From: Psychrobacter fozii
GTDB taxonomy: Bacteria > Pseudomonadota > Gammaproteobacteria > Pseudomonadales > Moraxellaceae
Assembly: GCF_003217155.1 (NCBI RefSeq)
Contig: NZ_QJSU01000002.1
Span: forward strand, 310,001-374,000
Reading direction: 5' to 3'
Length of the DNA stretch: 64,000 nucleotides
The notes beneath the pieces were generated by a model. It had not been told where the DNA came from. It made no database searches and saw only the letters and a list, made by a program, of their open reading frames with translations. Both the position numbers and the translations under genes were made by a program. Below are positions 28,074-37,258 of this stretch, piece after piece (position 1 is the first letter of the stretch; every line of letters starts with the position of its first letter).

Positions 28074-29201
28074 CTAAGGTAAGTCAGCTTTAGATTCTTC
28101 TAAATCTATAATTGCTGGAGATACTAATTTTTTTTCTGCAAATGAATTGGTTGTACATTCCTTTGTGTTAGTACTACCGTTAGGACTTACAATATCGATG
28201 AAAGCTCTAACACCATAGGCTTCCTCGGGAACACCTATAATGTAGCGGTATCCATTATTTTTAAAGTGAAAATAGGTTGTGTAGGCTGAATAAACAAGTG
28301 TTCTTTTCAAAGGCTCCCTGCTAGTAAAATGTTTATATAGCTCCACTTTATCTTTTTTACCAAATCGATAAACTGCACTTTGAGAGTCAGTAGAGCCACA
28401 TATAGATACAATTCTGGTTTGTGGTTCATTTATTTCGCATGATACAACGGGTATTTCACCAGCTATACATAATGAGCCTAAACTCTTTTCTTCTGCATAG
28501 ATATCTGTAAACGAAAGTGATTTAGGCTCTTCCTTTATGTACTCTCCATTAATTAGATAAGTATTAGTGCTACAATTTTTACCTGTATTATCTGTAACTT
28601 TAATGACGTTAGCATCGCTTTTGGTGTTTACAGTTATTGATTCAATATCCCCACAATCCCATTCAGCTACTTCAAACGTATAAGTGTGTAAAAATCCACT
28701 ATCATCAAACAAAATAGCGTTGTACGACAGGTATTCTTCTGTTGTCGTAGGTAGTATCAAAAATTGCCCATCAGCATCATTAGCGAAAACACTAATTCGC
28801 TTTAATGCGCTTTGCAAGTCTTCACCATACGTATAATTAAAGAGCCCATAAGTATAATTAAAAGGCCCATCAAGCCCTTTGCTGACAACACTACCATCCA
28901 TCATTAAAGTTATATCAGACTGATCACCACCAAATAATTTGATAGAGATGGCAGTATTATCATGCTTAATGTCAACTTTGTCCTGACTCTCATCATAGGT
29001 TATTAATGAATTTATTTTATTAAAGATAAGCGGGTTACTGTTATCTTCTAAGAGAGTGTTATTTTCAATATTTGTTGTGACTGTATTGTCATTTTGAGTA
29101 TCCGTTTTATTGGTAGCATCATTGTTGGTATCAGTATCACCATAGTTATTGGTGCATGATGCTAATAAAAAAATTGAAAAGAAAGTGGCTATGATTCTCA
29201 C
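28074..29201 (-). CDS. Hypothetical lipoprotein of the T6SS island
   Basis: 375 residues from a GTG at 29201, chosen because AAGG lies 8 bases upstream and it opens a proper signal peptide, MRIIATFFSIFLLASC, with lipobox LASC. A longer frame to 29309 gives no signal. A low-complexity N/T/D linker follows, then a beta-rich domain with eight or so cysteines that could form periplasmic disulfides. No family recognised. Its position behind vgrG1 effectors suggests an immunity role (inference). Confidence 0.6.
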   Translation of the reverse strand: MRIIATFFSIFLLASCTNNYGDTDTNNDATNKTDTQNDNTVTTNIENNTLLEDNSNPLIFNKINSLITYDESQDKVDIKHDNTAISIKLFGGDQSDITLMMDGSVVSKGLDGPFNYTYGLFNYTYGEDLQSALKRISVFANDADGQFLILPTTTEEYLSYNAILFDDSGFLHTYTFEVAEWDCGDIESITVNTKSDANVIKVTDNTGKNCSTNTYLINGEYIKEEPKSLSFTDIYAEEKSLGSLCIAGEIPVVSCEINEPQTRIVSICGSTDSQSAVYRFGKKDKVELYKHFTSREPLKRTLVYSAYTTYFHFKNNGYRYIIGVPEEAYGVRAFIDIVSPNGSTNTKECTTNSFAEKKLVSPAIIDLEESKADLP

Positions 29202-29350
29202 TATAGATGCCTTATCTTTAAGATACGTTATGTATGCCTGATTTTTGTATTTTGTTATGGATATCTCAAAATGTACATAAGGTGCACACGTTCCTTTACT
29301 TGGTATCATGACAATAGGTAAAATGGGGTGTAATGGAAATAATTCATACT

Positions 29351-29386
29351 AAAAAAGCACTTCTCAATAGTAAGAAGTGCTTTTTT
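29351..29386. terminator. Terminator after the DUF2931 gene
   Basis: Perfect 14-bp stem aaaaaagcacttct / agaagtgctttttt, 8-nt loop, with A and T runs on both sides. It ends the vgrG1 operon at the DUF2931 gene, so the three minus-strand genes beyond it need their own promoter. Confidence 0.88.
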
Positions 29387-29428
29387 GCATTCAACAATCA
29401 TTCAATAGCATCATTAAGTAGTAAGGTA

Positions 29429-30478
29429 TTATTTATCAGAATCAAACCACTTCAATATTCCGACATTAGTTTCTTGGATGAAAAATTGAGTAATAGTAAG
29501 GTATTGTTTTATGTAGCCGTCAGTTAGATAAGCGCGGATTTTATTGGCTTCGTCTTCAATGACCAGTGCCACTGCTGTTGACAACTGATTTGAGCTAAAG
29601 AAATCTTTAAACTCTTGATATATGACAAGATCATCATCTGGCTGTTCTGCTTTGCCTTGTTTTTGCTCGGTGAATTTGACAGTGAGGCTATAAAATATGC
29701 CTGATTTCTTATACTCTAAGCGCAGCCATGCTGGTACATACTCTTGCGGGATACCCCCGTTTTTTTGTATCTCTTCTTTAGTGTAGAATTGCGAATTACC
29801 ATTTATCGACCATATTTTGCAGGCTTCCATCTCTATCTGAGTCGTTAGATACCAATTGAGCTTGTCTGAATAATTCTTCCAGCGTGTCAGCGGAAATGTG
29901 TCCTCTTTGACCATGGCTTTGATATTGTCAGGTAGCTTTTTATAAGAGTCATCCATAAACTCAGCCTCAGGATACGTCTCTGGTGCAAAGTGATGGGTAA
30001 GCGCGAAGAAATTCCATGACATTTGTATTTCTCGCGCTTGAAAATTAGCGATTTCAGTCACACTTATACCTCCTAGACGCAGGCTAATATAGCCACCAGG
30101 AGCTAGTGCGAAATCAATCGTCGTATATTGGGCTTTTTTTGATCGATCATAAAGCTCAACCTCAAAGCGCTTTGCAAACTCAGCAAGCATTAGATCTCTA
30201 GGTAGTGTGATTCTGGCTTGATAGTACTTTTTTTCAGTGGTGGAGAGCCAAGTGAGCTGTACACCTAAGGGAAGCTTCACTAGAGCAGGTGGTGAACCGC
30301 CTGATGCCAATACGCCTGTACTACGCCAACCACCACCAATATCTGCCGAAAATCCTAGACCCTGTCCGGCCTCTTCGGTGTAATACCAAAAACACTCCCC
30401 CGAAATAAGCCACACACGGAAGTGACGAGGCGCGAAGATATGGGTAGACCATTTAACAGGGATTTCTTTGTCAAACAC
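29429..30478 (-). CDS. DUF2931-family protein, probable T6SS-associated
   Basis: 349 residues from GTG 30478, with AGAGGA 7 bases upstream. DUF2931-like features: HIFAPRHFRVWLISGECFWYY near the start, SADIGGGWRSTG, SLPR-type strands and GGYISLRLGG. DUF2931 proteins are often lipoproteins encoded beside Tle1-type effectors. This copy lacks a signal peptide. Directly upstream is a relic of a lipoprotein start (MKSISTIIVGIF) closed by a stop, so the signal may have been lost. Role as immunity protein or adaptor is inferred. Confidence 0.6.
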   Translation of the reverse strand: MFDKEIPVKWSTHIFAPRHFRVWLISGECFWYYTEEAGQGLGFSADIGGGWRSTGVLASGGSPPALVKLPLGVQLTWLSTTEKKYYQARITLPRDLMLAEFAKRFEVELYDRSKKAQYTTIDFALAPGGYISLRLGGISVTEIANFQAREIQMSWNFFALTHHFAPETYPEAEFMDDSYKKLPDNIKAMVKEDTFPLTRWKNYSDKLNWYLTTQIEMEACKIWSINGNSQFYTKEEIQKNGGIPQEYVPAWLRLEYKKSGIFYSLTVKFTEQKQGKAEQPDDDLVIYQEFKDFFSSNQLSTAVALVIEDEANKIRAYLTDGYIKQYLTITQFFIQETNVGILKWFDSDK

Positions 30479-30482
30479 GGGG

Positions 30483-30649
30483 CTATCCTCTAAAGTGTTG
30501 GTTGGTAAATATGCCGACTATGATAGTGCTAATACTCTTCATAATGTTGAACCTGTTGATTAACCTTCAATGACGTAGCGGAAAAATATATTTTTATTAT
30601 TGTTCGTAGGCATATAGCTACAGGAACTAACTGAAAAGCAAATAGGTAA
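30483..30649 (-). pseudogene. Relic of a Tle1-like effector 3' end plus the start of its partner gene
   Basis: The minus strand from 30649 reads ...SYMPTNNNKNIFFRYVIEG and stops at 30560-30562. The intact phospholipase at 31112-32875 ends NIDNRENIFFRYVIQG. After 17 bp a second start opens MKSISTIIVGIF..., like the intact neighbour's MKIINIIISGVC, but stops after 19 codons. The DNA around the junction (30539-30595) repeats 31091-31147 with about four mismatches. It is therefore a vestige of a second effector-immunity junction. Confidence 0.65.
30539..30595 (-). repeat. Direct repeat, copy A (relic junction)
   Basis: 57 bp matching 31091-31147 with about 4 to 6 mismatches, spanning the effector stop codon, spacer and partner-gene start codon. 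Confidence 0.85.
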
Positions 30650-30680
30650 GTTTGAATTGTTGCATATTTTAACTGCTTTT

Positions 30681-31094
30681 TTATTCCCACATAATAGGGT
30701 TTACACTGCCATTGACACAAGTAAAGGAAACATAAGAGTAACCATCAGGAAATCCATTGTCTCTTCTAAATTGCATAATACCACCCTGCTGATTAGCAAT
30801 AATCTTGCCTTGACAGTCCGCGACTTTATCTAGTAAATATGCCTTTCCATCCTTGCACATATAGTTAGTTGTTCCTCTAGGTAGGTTGTTATCCTGCCAA
30901 AATCTATCAGCTGCTGATGGTTTATCACTTGTGCTTAAGCGAAACCCCTGACAGTCTCCCACTGTTCCCTGATCATTTGATAGATAGTCTGTTCTATCTC
31001 CTGATAAATAGTCACTATTCCAGTTTTGAAGATTACCGCAGGCAGTGAGAGAGAGTAGGCAAACACCTGATATAATAATATTGATGATTTTCAT
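30681..31094 (-). CDS. Small Cys-containing lipoprotein, candidate Tle1 immunity protein
   Basis: 137 residues. Signal peptide MKIINIIISGVCLLSLTAC with lipobox. The mature part has cysteines in VGDCQGFRLS, NYMCKDGKAYLL, VADCQGKII and SFTCVNG, arranged as two short repeats, likely disulfide-bonded in the periplasm. Located 17 bp after the phospholipase gene, where Tle1 immunity lipoproteins usually lie. Not a recognised family. Confidence 0.65.
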   Translation of the reverse strand: MKIINIIISGVCLLSLTACGNLQNWNSDYLSGDRTDYLSNDQGTVGDCQGFRLSTSDKPSAADRFWQDNNLPRGTTNYMCKDGKAYLLDKVADCQGKIIANQQGGIMQFRRDNGFPDGYSYVSFTCVNGSVNPIMWE

Positions 31095-31147
31095 AATGTT
31101 ACTCCTGTTGATTAACCTTGAATGACGTAGCGGAAAAATATATTTTC
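31091..31147 (-). repeat. Direct repeat, copy B (intact effector-immunity junction)
   Basis: Spans the last codons of the Tle1-like gene, the spacer and the start codon of the following lipoprotein. Partner of 30539-30595. Confidence 0.85.
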
Positions 31148-32875
31148 CCTATTGTCTATATTGGGGACACTCACATATACAGGGCCGCTGATGCTACTAC
31201 TAACATGTAGATAGCGATTTTTAATAGTCAAGTCGCTAAAGTGCAATCGATGGGGGTTACCATCGGCTTTGTGCATGTTTTTATCCACATAGTCTTTTTT
31301 ACCATCTAATGCTAGCGCTTGCGATTTTAACTCTTTAAAGGCAGAGGATAGCCCTGCTGGCACGGCATACATCTTTAGCGTATCAGGGAGATAAAAGTCG
31401 GCACAGTATTTTTTGATAAAGGTGAGCATCAGATGCGTAGGTATCTTTGGGTAGTCTGGAGAGACTTGTTTTCTGTTGGTGATGAGTTGATTCTTATCGC
31501 CCGTACAGCGGATAAATAGCTCTGCTTCTTTTCCTGTCGCTTTCTCTGGTTCTGCCACTGGTATTAGCCCAGCAGCTTCATGCTCTACTTGTTTTCTTTT
31601 GACTTTACAGGTGTCAATCTCACAGGTTTTCCCTAGGCACTGATATTCTGCCTTTCCTGTGTTGTCCGCCCAGCCCTCTGCTTTTAGCGATTGTAATATA
31701 ATATCGAAGTCCGCGTACTTTTGTGCGCTAAAGGACTGACTCTGATATTCAAAGACTTTTGGAGTAAAGACTTTCCAAAAGCTACTCATCTCGATGTCTC
31801 TGTTAGGATCAGGCTCAATGTCTCTATAACGAGCAGGTTCTCTTCTTCTTTCTCTAGGGGAGCCAAACTGAGGCAGTTTATGACGGTCTCTACTGAGGAC
31901 AACTTGCTCTGCGTCATCACGACCTTTGATATACCAGCTATTTACTTTATTAACTTCGCCCAAAGTACTTAAGCCATCGCCGATGTCAGTATGACAACCA
32001 GGTATGATAAATTCCAGTCCGACATCAGCTCGTACGGACTGCCCGATACTGGTTAGGTTGAATTTCTGACGGTACTCGTCACCAGCGACGATATGTACGA
32101 CTTTAGTTCCATCTATTTCTTTAAAATCCAGCTCTTGGCCGTCATCTTCCACGTCGTTATCATGGTTGGTGCCGATAGAAGACACCGTATCAAATAAACC
32201 CACAAAGTCAAAGACTACATCATATTTTGTTAGATCGACGAACTCCTTAACTTTTGGAGTGCTTCTCTCTGTAAAGATACGTTTACAGAACATACGAGCA
32301 GTTGCCGAACCACGGCTAAAGCCATAGACATTGAATACCAGCTGTTTGGGATTATTGCCCTTACCAACATAAGACGCTAAAGCCGTCTTTACATGTTCTA
32401 ACATATTCTCAAGCTTGGTCTTAGCACCAGTATCTCCCATTCCTAACCCTGAACCTATGCCGTCATCAGCATGATATTCCCATCCTGGTACGGGAGCTGA
32501 TGCATCGTTTGATTCTGTTCTGGTTTCGATACCTGAGCCGTCGGTATATAGGTTGATAACGTGTGGTCTATCGCTATCGGCCGCTCTATGTAACTGATCC
32601 ACTACGCTTGGCGCTCGGGCAAAGCTAAGTGAAGAGCCAACTGGCCAAGGTTGCGGGTTATACTTTGCATCCATTCTATCTTTTAGATTTTTTACCTGCT
32701 TTGGCGCAATTTCGTTGTATAGATCTGAGTTTTCTTTACTATTCCATGTACCATCAAAGAAAATATTAAATGTCAGGTTGGCGATAGCAAGATCTACAGA
32801 TGAGTTCTCTTCTGGATTGGTTAGATCGTTTTCACCGTTGATTGGTTCCTCTTTTTTTGTGTTGTCGCTACTCAT
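31112..32875 (-). CDS. Tle1-type T6SS phospholipase effector (DUF2235)
   Basis: 587 residues. DUF2235 hallmarks: NIFFDGTWN at about 37-45, the GxSxG elbow GFSRG with Ser187, GLFDTVSSIG with Asp229 and PGCHTDIGD with His295. These form the catalytic triad region of Tle1 lipases, which cleave membrane phospholipids of rivals from the periplasm. No signal peptide, as expected for a T6SS cargo. The start codon overlaps the vgrG1 stop (TAATG), so the two are translationally coupled and probably physically paired through the vgrG1 C-terminal domain. Confidence 0.88.
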   Translation of the reverse strand: MSSDNTKKEEPINGENDLTNPEENSSVDLAIANLTFNIFFDGTWNSKENSDLYNEIAPKQVKNLKDRMDAKYNPQPWPVGSSLSFARAPSVVDQLHRAADSDRPHVINLYTDGSGIETRTESNDASAPVPGWEYHADDGIGSGLGMGDTGAKTKLENMLEHVKTALASYVGKGNNPKQLVFNVYGFSRGSATARMFCKRIFTERSTPKVKEFVDLTKYDVVFDFVGLFDTVSSIGTNHDNDVEDDGQELDFKEIDGTKVVHIVAGDEYRQKFNLTSIGQSVRADVGLEFIIPGCHTDIGDGLSTLGEVNKVNSWYIKGRDDAEQVVLSRDRHKLPQFGSPRERRREPARYRDIEPDPNRDIEMSSFWKVFTPKVFEYQSQSFSAQKYADFDIILQSLKAEGWADNTGKAEYQCLGKTCEIDTCKVKRKQVEHEAAGLIPVAEPEKATGKEAELFIRCTGDKNQLITNRKQVSPDYPKIPTHLMLTFIKKYCADFYLPDTLKMYAVPAGLSSAFKELKSQALALDGKKDYVDKNMHKADGNPHRLHFSDLTIKNRYLHVSSSISGPVYVSVPNIDNRENIFFRYVIQG

Positions 32876-35766
32876 TATTCATCATCCTCACTACTATTAC
32901 TATCACGCCTATCTGGATATACCTTTAGCTTGGTCTTGCTAGCACCACTAAAGATACGAGCCGTCTGACCTTTTTCGTCTGTGCGACCATAGAATATCTT
33001 ACCAAGATCATCAACGATCTTATATCGGAAGCCTTGAACAGGATCGCCATTTTGATCACGAATGACAAACATCTCATCGTGAGGATCTTGATAATCAAGT
33101 ATGCCGTGTTTTGCGAAAGCCCCCGCAACCATCTCTTTCTTCACCGCCTGAATCTTAACCGTCCCCGGACACACCAGCTTAATACCACTGTCATCGATCG
33201 TAATCGACGCTCCGCCTGACGTTTGCAGCTTAATCCGCTTCGGACTCGACACATTGACCTGTCCTGACTCAGTGCCGATTGTCATTGATTGTTGACTGTG
33301 CAATTGCAACTCACCGCCCTGTGCCTGTATCGCCACAGGTTTGGTATTGGCACTGATATGTAGTCCTGATAGACCCGCTTGACCACCGACGCCTGAGAGT
33401 GAATCAATCGTATTTGCTGCCAGCGCATAATTGCCTGCCACCATATCTGATTGCGTGCTGCCTGATTGCCTAACGATTGTTTTCGCTGTCCACAGCGTAT
33501 TGCTGCTTGATGCGAGGATACTATCTTTGCTTACTAGCAGTACATCCGCTGCGCCAAGTACTTCCGTATTCAGTGTCTCATCAATGATTTGTGCTGTACT
33601 CTTAAACCCTTCTATTGACGCTCGGGCATTACTGAGCGCCTCGGTCGATTGCAGATGTGCCTGCTTGGCCTCCGCTAACGTTTCGCTTAGCTCAGCGCCC
33701 AACTTAAGCTGCTGCTGTCCTGCATCATTGACCCACGCAGACTCATGTTCTGACTGGCTGTGTCTGATATCAAAGGTAGACAGCAGTACACCCGTATCAC
33801 CAGTGATTTGTAATCCATGATCGGTAGCGACATTGATGCCTTGACCACTGTCATTTGATTGATGATTGCTAAAGCGATGACGTAGTGTGCCCAATGCGAC
33901 GATATGCTCATCAGGAGCAAAGGTGGCGTTAGAAGTAATGGTTGGCGTCTCAGCATTGGCGCGCGTGCCAGTATTTACCGTCCACTGTAGACCGACCTTG
34001 TTTGGCGTGTCATCAAAGCTCATCGACACTTCAGAGTCAGCCGTCAGCCCATATTGCGCAATACCAGAGATCCAGCCGCTATGAGTATCATCATCACTGA
34101 TTTGCGAGTGACCCAAGCCACCGCCATGCCATCTAGGAGAAGCACCGCCTTTGAGGTTATGTCGATTAGATAAACCTGCATCCTGAGTGGTGATATCTTT
34201 CTCGTCCACATCACCCATACCGATACCGTCAAAGAGCGCACGGCTAATCACCGGACTGTCAATATCACCATACCAGTGATTAAGCAGTACCGACTGTCCG
34301 ATGCGCGGGGCGAACTGCCAGCCGTGAGTAGCGCCTGAGGAGAGTTGCAAGGAGCGTAGCGGTGGCGTCGTGCCATCATCATGAGGACTGATACCTGACC
34401 AAACGGGTGTGGTAATGGTTTGCTGTAGACTGTCATCAGTAATACTAGAGGCGTAACTAGGAGAAGATGAGCTACTCGTGTCTCCTGTACGCGCTTGGGT
34501 CAGGCCGTGATAGGTACTACTGGCAAAGGACAAGGCGCTGGGATAAGGACAATAGGGGGTGCTGGCATCAAGTAGCGTAGCTGATACCCAAACCCCAGTA
34601 TCACGAGCGATATTAAAGCCATGATCGGGCATTGATAATAGGTTCGAGCTTGTGGTACGGCGTTGTATGAGATGTACAGTTTTCTGTAACCATTGTTTGA
34701 TAAAGGCCTGATAATGATAAGACACGCTATCGTTGTCAGGTTCAATACCGATTAATGTCACTGCGATACAATGCGTCGATAAGCTGCCAATGGAGGGTAG
34801 GTTGTTGATACTTACTGGACTACCGACACTTAGACCACGCATGGCGCCAGTCGCTTGATACGTCTCACGCTGACAGCGATTGGCCGCGATCCATTGCTCA
34901 GCAATCGCAGTCGCCGCGTCATCGCTATAGACACGTGATGGTGCGGCAATCAGAATCGTCGTGTCATCTATCGCAAGCAGTGACTCATCTACTGCTTGAC
35001 CTTCATAGATGGTATCAGCGGCGAGGCCATCTGCTCGTACCATGACACTATGACTACCTAGCTGCTGCGTAGTCATCTGTAATGCATTCACGCTGTCTTG
35101 ACCTGACTGTACTGATGATTGGGCATAGCTATAGGTTAGAGGCAGTCGCTCATTTTCATCGAAACCACTGACCAACCACCACGTCCCCAAATCATCTACC
35201 GAATCCCCTGATACCCACAAAGTAGAGACACCAATATCAGCTAGCAAACCCATGACAAACTCATAGTCACTGACATCCGACTGCGTGCGTATAGGTAAGG
35301 GTAGAGATAAGCGCTCTGAGTAGGCACTGTCTGATGACAAAAGAGACTCAGAAATTTGCCACTTTATATCATAGTCACCGAGAATAGCGGTCAGGATATC
35401 GAGGGTGGATTGATTGATAAAACTGCGAGTATGTATCGACTGCGTCAATTGCCAATCAGGGCTCACGACCTCTAACGCATAAAAATGCATCGCACCATCA
35501 GACTGCTGATAACTGATACCTCGTATGAGGCCAGTACGGCAAGTAGGCGTGCGATTAGAGGATAGCGTGGTCAAGCAGATAGGCGTACCGACCAACGATA
35601 AACAAGCGTCCGAGTCCAAAAAATCGTAACTGAACACTAGTATGTCAATGATATCGGTTTTATTGACACCGCTAGCCCCAAAAAATGCAATAGGATAGAA
35701 AGCATTGGTTGTGAAGCTGTCGGCATGAACGGTAATTGTATGTAGGCGACTGGTATTAGAAGGCAT
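32875..35766 (-). CDS. vgrG: VgrG/TssI spike protein with transthyretin-like C-terminal extension (vgrG1)
   Basis: 963 residues. gp27-like N-terminal half (SRLHTITVHADSF..., DYEFVMGLLADIGV), gp5-like OB region (GWQFAPRIGQSVLLNHWYGD), DUF2345 beta-helix (ALAANTIDSLSG, GGELQLHSQQSMTIGT) and, after residue about 885, a small beta domain (DEMFVIRDQNGDPVQGFRY, YGRTDEKGQTARIF) that resembles the transthyretin-like adaptors that dock Tle1 effectors. The frame is open to a GTG at 35895, but a near-consensus promoter lies inside that stretch and the conserved start is ATG 35766. It overlaps the DUF2235 gene by 1 bp. Confidence 0.9.
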   Translation of the reverse strand: MPSNTSRLHTITVHADSFTTNAFYPIAFFGASGVNKTDIIDILVFSYDFLDSDACLSLVGTPICLTTLSSNRTPTCRTGLIRGISYQQSDGAMHFYALEVVSPDWQLTQSIHTRSFINQSTLDILTAILGDYDIKWQISESLLSSDSAYSERLSLPLPIRTQSDVSDYEFVMGLLADIGVSTLWVSGDSVDDLGTWWLVSGFDENERLPLTYSYAQSSVQSGQDSVNALQMTTQQLGSHSVMVRADGLAADTIYEGQAVDESLLAIDDTTILIAAPSRVYSDDAATAIAEQWIAANRCQRETYQATGAMRGLSVGSPVSINNLPSIGSLSTHCIAVTLIGIEPDNDSVSYHYQAFIKQWLQKTVHLIQRRTTSSNLLSMPDHGFNIARDTGVWVSATLLDASTPYCPYPSALSFASSTYHGLTQARTGDTSSSSSPSYASSITDDSLQQTITTPVWSGISPHDDGTTPPLRSLQLSSGATHGWQFAPRIGQSVLLNHWYGDIDSPVISRALFDGIGMGDVDEKDITTQDAGLSNRHNLKGGASPRWHGGGLGHSQISDDDTHSGWISGIAQYGLTADSEVSMSFDDTPNKVGLQWTVNTGTRANAETPTITSNATFAPDEHIVALGTLRHRFSNHQSNDSGQGINVATDHGLQITGDTGVLLSTFDIRHSQSEHESAWVNDAGQQQLKLGAELSETLAEAKQAHLQSTEALSNARASIEGFKSTAQIIDETLNTEVLGAADVLLVSKDSILASSSNTLWTAKTIVRQSGSTQSDMVAGNYALAANTIDSLSGVGGQAGLSGLHISANTKPVAIQAQGGELQLHSQQSMTIGTESGQVNVSSPKRIKLQTSGGASITIDDSGIKLVCPGTVKIQAVKKEMVAGAFAKHGILDYQDPHDEMFVIRDQNGDPVQGFRYKIVDDLGKIFYGRTDEKGQTARIFSGASKTKLKVYPDRRDSNSSEDDE

Positions 35767-35845
35767 GAGAGGGGTACCGTTACTACTGGCTTTATACCAA
35801 GGAAATGGCCCGAATTGGATTGTTGCTGAATTATTTGTCAATAAA

Positions 35846-35873
35846 AGTATAGAGTTTATTGAAATATTGTCAA
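35846..35873 (-). promoter_or_regulatory. Sigma70 promoter of the vgrG1 operon
   Basis: On the minus strand, TTGACA (35868-35873), 16-bp spacer, TATACT (35846-35851). Transcription would start near 35838, about 70 bases before the ATG at 35766. Confidence 0.7.
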
Positions 35874-35977
35874 GTGTATGTATAATCAATCTCACCTAAT
35901 TCTTCTACTTGATAGACTTTAGTTAGATTTTTACGTCAATATACTTCCTTTTATACTTAAGTGATGATACCGCACCT

Positions 35978-36409
35978 ATGAATCATATTTATCGTACCAA
36001 CCTAAAAACGATGGGTTTGCTATCTATAGTACTGAGCGCTTCGATGGTAATAACTGGTTGTAACACGACTGCTAAAGAAGAAAAAAGTGCCACTGTCAAG
36101 GCATTGAGTCAGCCATCACTTGTCTATTTGGCAGATGCCAATCCAGGTGATTTTGAAGCATGGATGACTGTCGCTAAAAGCAACTATGACTCAAAAAATT
36201 ATGCGCGGGCACTAAGAGCGGCTAACGAAGCCCTTAAGTTTGATAAGCAAGCAGTTGGGGCGCGTCAAATAGCCATGCTCTCATCTATCAAATTAACAGA
36301 GAATAATATCAGTGCTTATCACAACGATTCATTAATGGATAGTAGTGATAAAGCCATGCTTAAAAACAAGCTAACCAATATCACAACCTTGATACAAAAC
36401 TCTAATTAG
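35978..36409 (+). CDS. TPR-type lipoprotein at the head of the T6SS core operon
   Basis: 143 residues. Signal peptide with lipobox VITGC. The mature part holds a TPR-like helix pair, AWMTVAKSNYDSKNYARALRAANEALKFD, at about 65-95. Weakly similar in plan to the next gene, which also has one TPR pair after an export signal. Outer-membrane anchoring is expected. Could substitute for the missing TssJ lipoprotein or organise the periplasmic part of the machine; this is speculation. Divergent from vgrG1. Confidence 0.7.
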   Translation: MNHIYRTNLKTMGLLSIVLSASMVITGCNTTAKEEKSATVKALSQPSLVYLADANPGDFEAWMTVAKSNYDSKNYARALRAANEALKFDKQAVGARQIAMLSSIKLTENNISAYHNDSLMDSSDKAMLKNKLTNITTLIQNSN

Positions 36410-36529
36410 AGCTTCTAATTAAAGCCTCTGGTTTGATTAAAAAGCTTTAGAGCAAAGACACTCAAAGTAAAAAAGTATCCATCTAGTACTTACGCACTTA
36501 ATACTAATAACGACGAGCACCGACTTACG

Positions 36530-37231
36530 ATGACCAGTATCCAACGCAGTATTAACGTCAGCTTTAAGCTACCGAAAGCACTCTTAGCGGGTTTGTTTAT
36601 CATGGGTTCAGCGATGAGTGCTGCACACAGTGAGCTTGTGATTCAAGAAAAAGATCCAAGCTCTAGTATTATCAATCAATTCGCCACGCTTAAAAATGCA
36701 GATGCCAAGTCACCGCAGCTGCATCAATTAATTGCAAATTTAAATCAAAGGCTGGCTGTTAATCGCAATGACTCTTTGGCATGGGAAGTCTTGGCACAGA
36801 TTTACTATAACAATGGCTATCATGATTATGCGGTCTATGCTGCTAGTGAAGCAATTGATCAAGGTAAGAGCACGGCTGAGCTCAAAAATATTTTGTTGAA
36901 TAGCAGTGCCATCATCGCTCAAAAACAATTGCAGTCTGGTTACTTAAATAATGTCGATGCGGCGTTTAAAAAAGAATATCAGCACGCCTTGAGTAAGATA
37001 GCTGGTGATGTTTATGGGTTTAATTACGATGAGTCTTTGCCAAAACCACCGAAAGTTGTAAGACGTAGCGTCCCTAAAAAAACAAGCAGCACGAAGAAAA
37101 CAGCTGCTCCTGTTAAGAAAAAAACAGTAGTGAAACCAAAAAGAACTTACGTTAAACCAGTTGTTCAAAAGCCTACCCCTACTAGAAGCAATACTCCTGT
37201 ATCTACTGATCCATTTGATATATTGCGTTGA
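36530..37231 (+). CDS. Exported TPR protein with Lys/Pro-rich tail, T6SS operon
   Basis: 233 residues. N-terminal signal-like hydrophobic segment (LLAGLFIMGSAMSAAHS). TPR pair at about 80-110 (LAWEVLAQIYYNNGYHDYAVYAASEAI). From about 170 the sequence is basic and repetitive (VVRRSVPKKTSSTKKTAAPV, KKKTVVKPKRTYVKPV), suited to binding an anionic partner such as peptidoglycan or a membrane surface. Located 27 bp upstream of tssB, so in the core operon. No named family recognised. Confidence 0.7.
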   Translation: MTSIQRSINVSFKLPKALLAGLFIMGSAMSAAHSELVIQEKDPSSSIINQFATLKNADAKSPQLHQLIANLNQRLAVNRNDSLAWEVLAQIYYNNGYHDYAVYAASEAIDQGKSTAELKNILLNSSAIIAQKQLQSGYLNNVDAAFKKEYQHALSKIAGDVYGFNYDESLPKPPKVVRRSVPKKTSSTKKTAAPVKKKTVVKPKRTYVKPVVQKPTPTRSNTPVSTDPFDILR

Positions 37232-37258
37232 AACCAGAAACTGCTGAGGTAATTAATT

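Noticed and set aside
30529..30720. 63-codon minus-strand frame between the lipoprotein and DUF2931 genes
   Set aside because: Out of frame with the recognisable Tle1 tail relic; a by-product of that relic.
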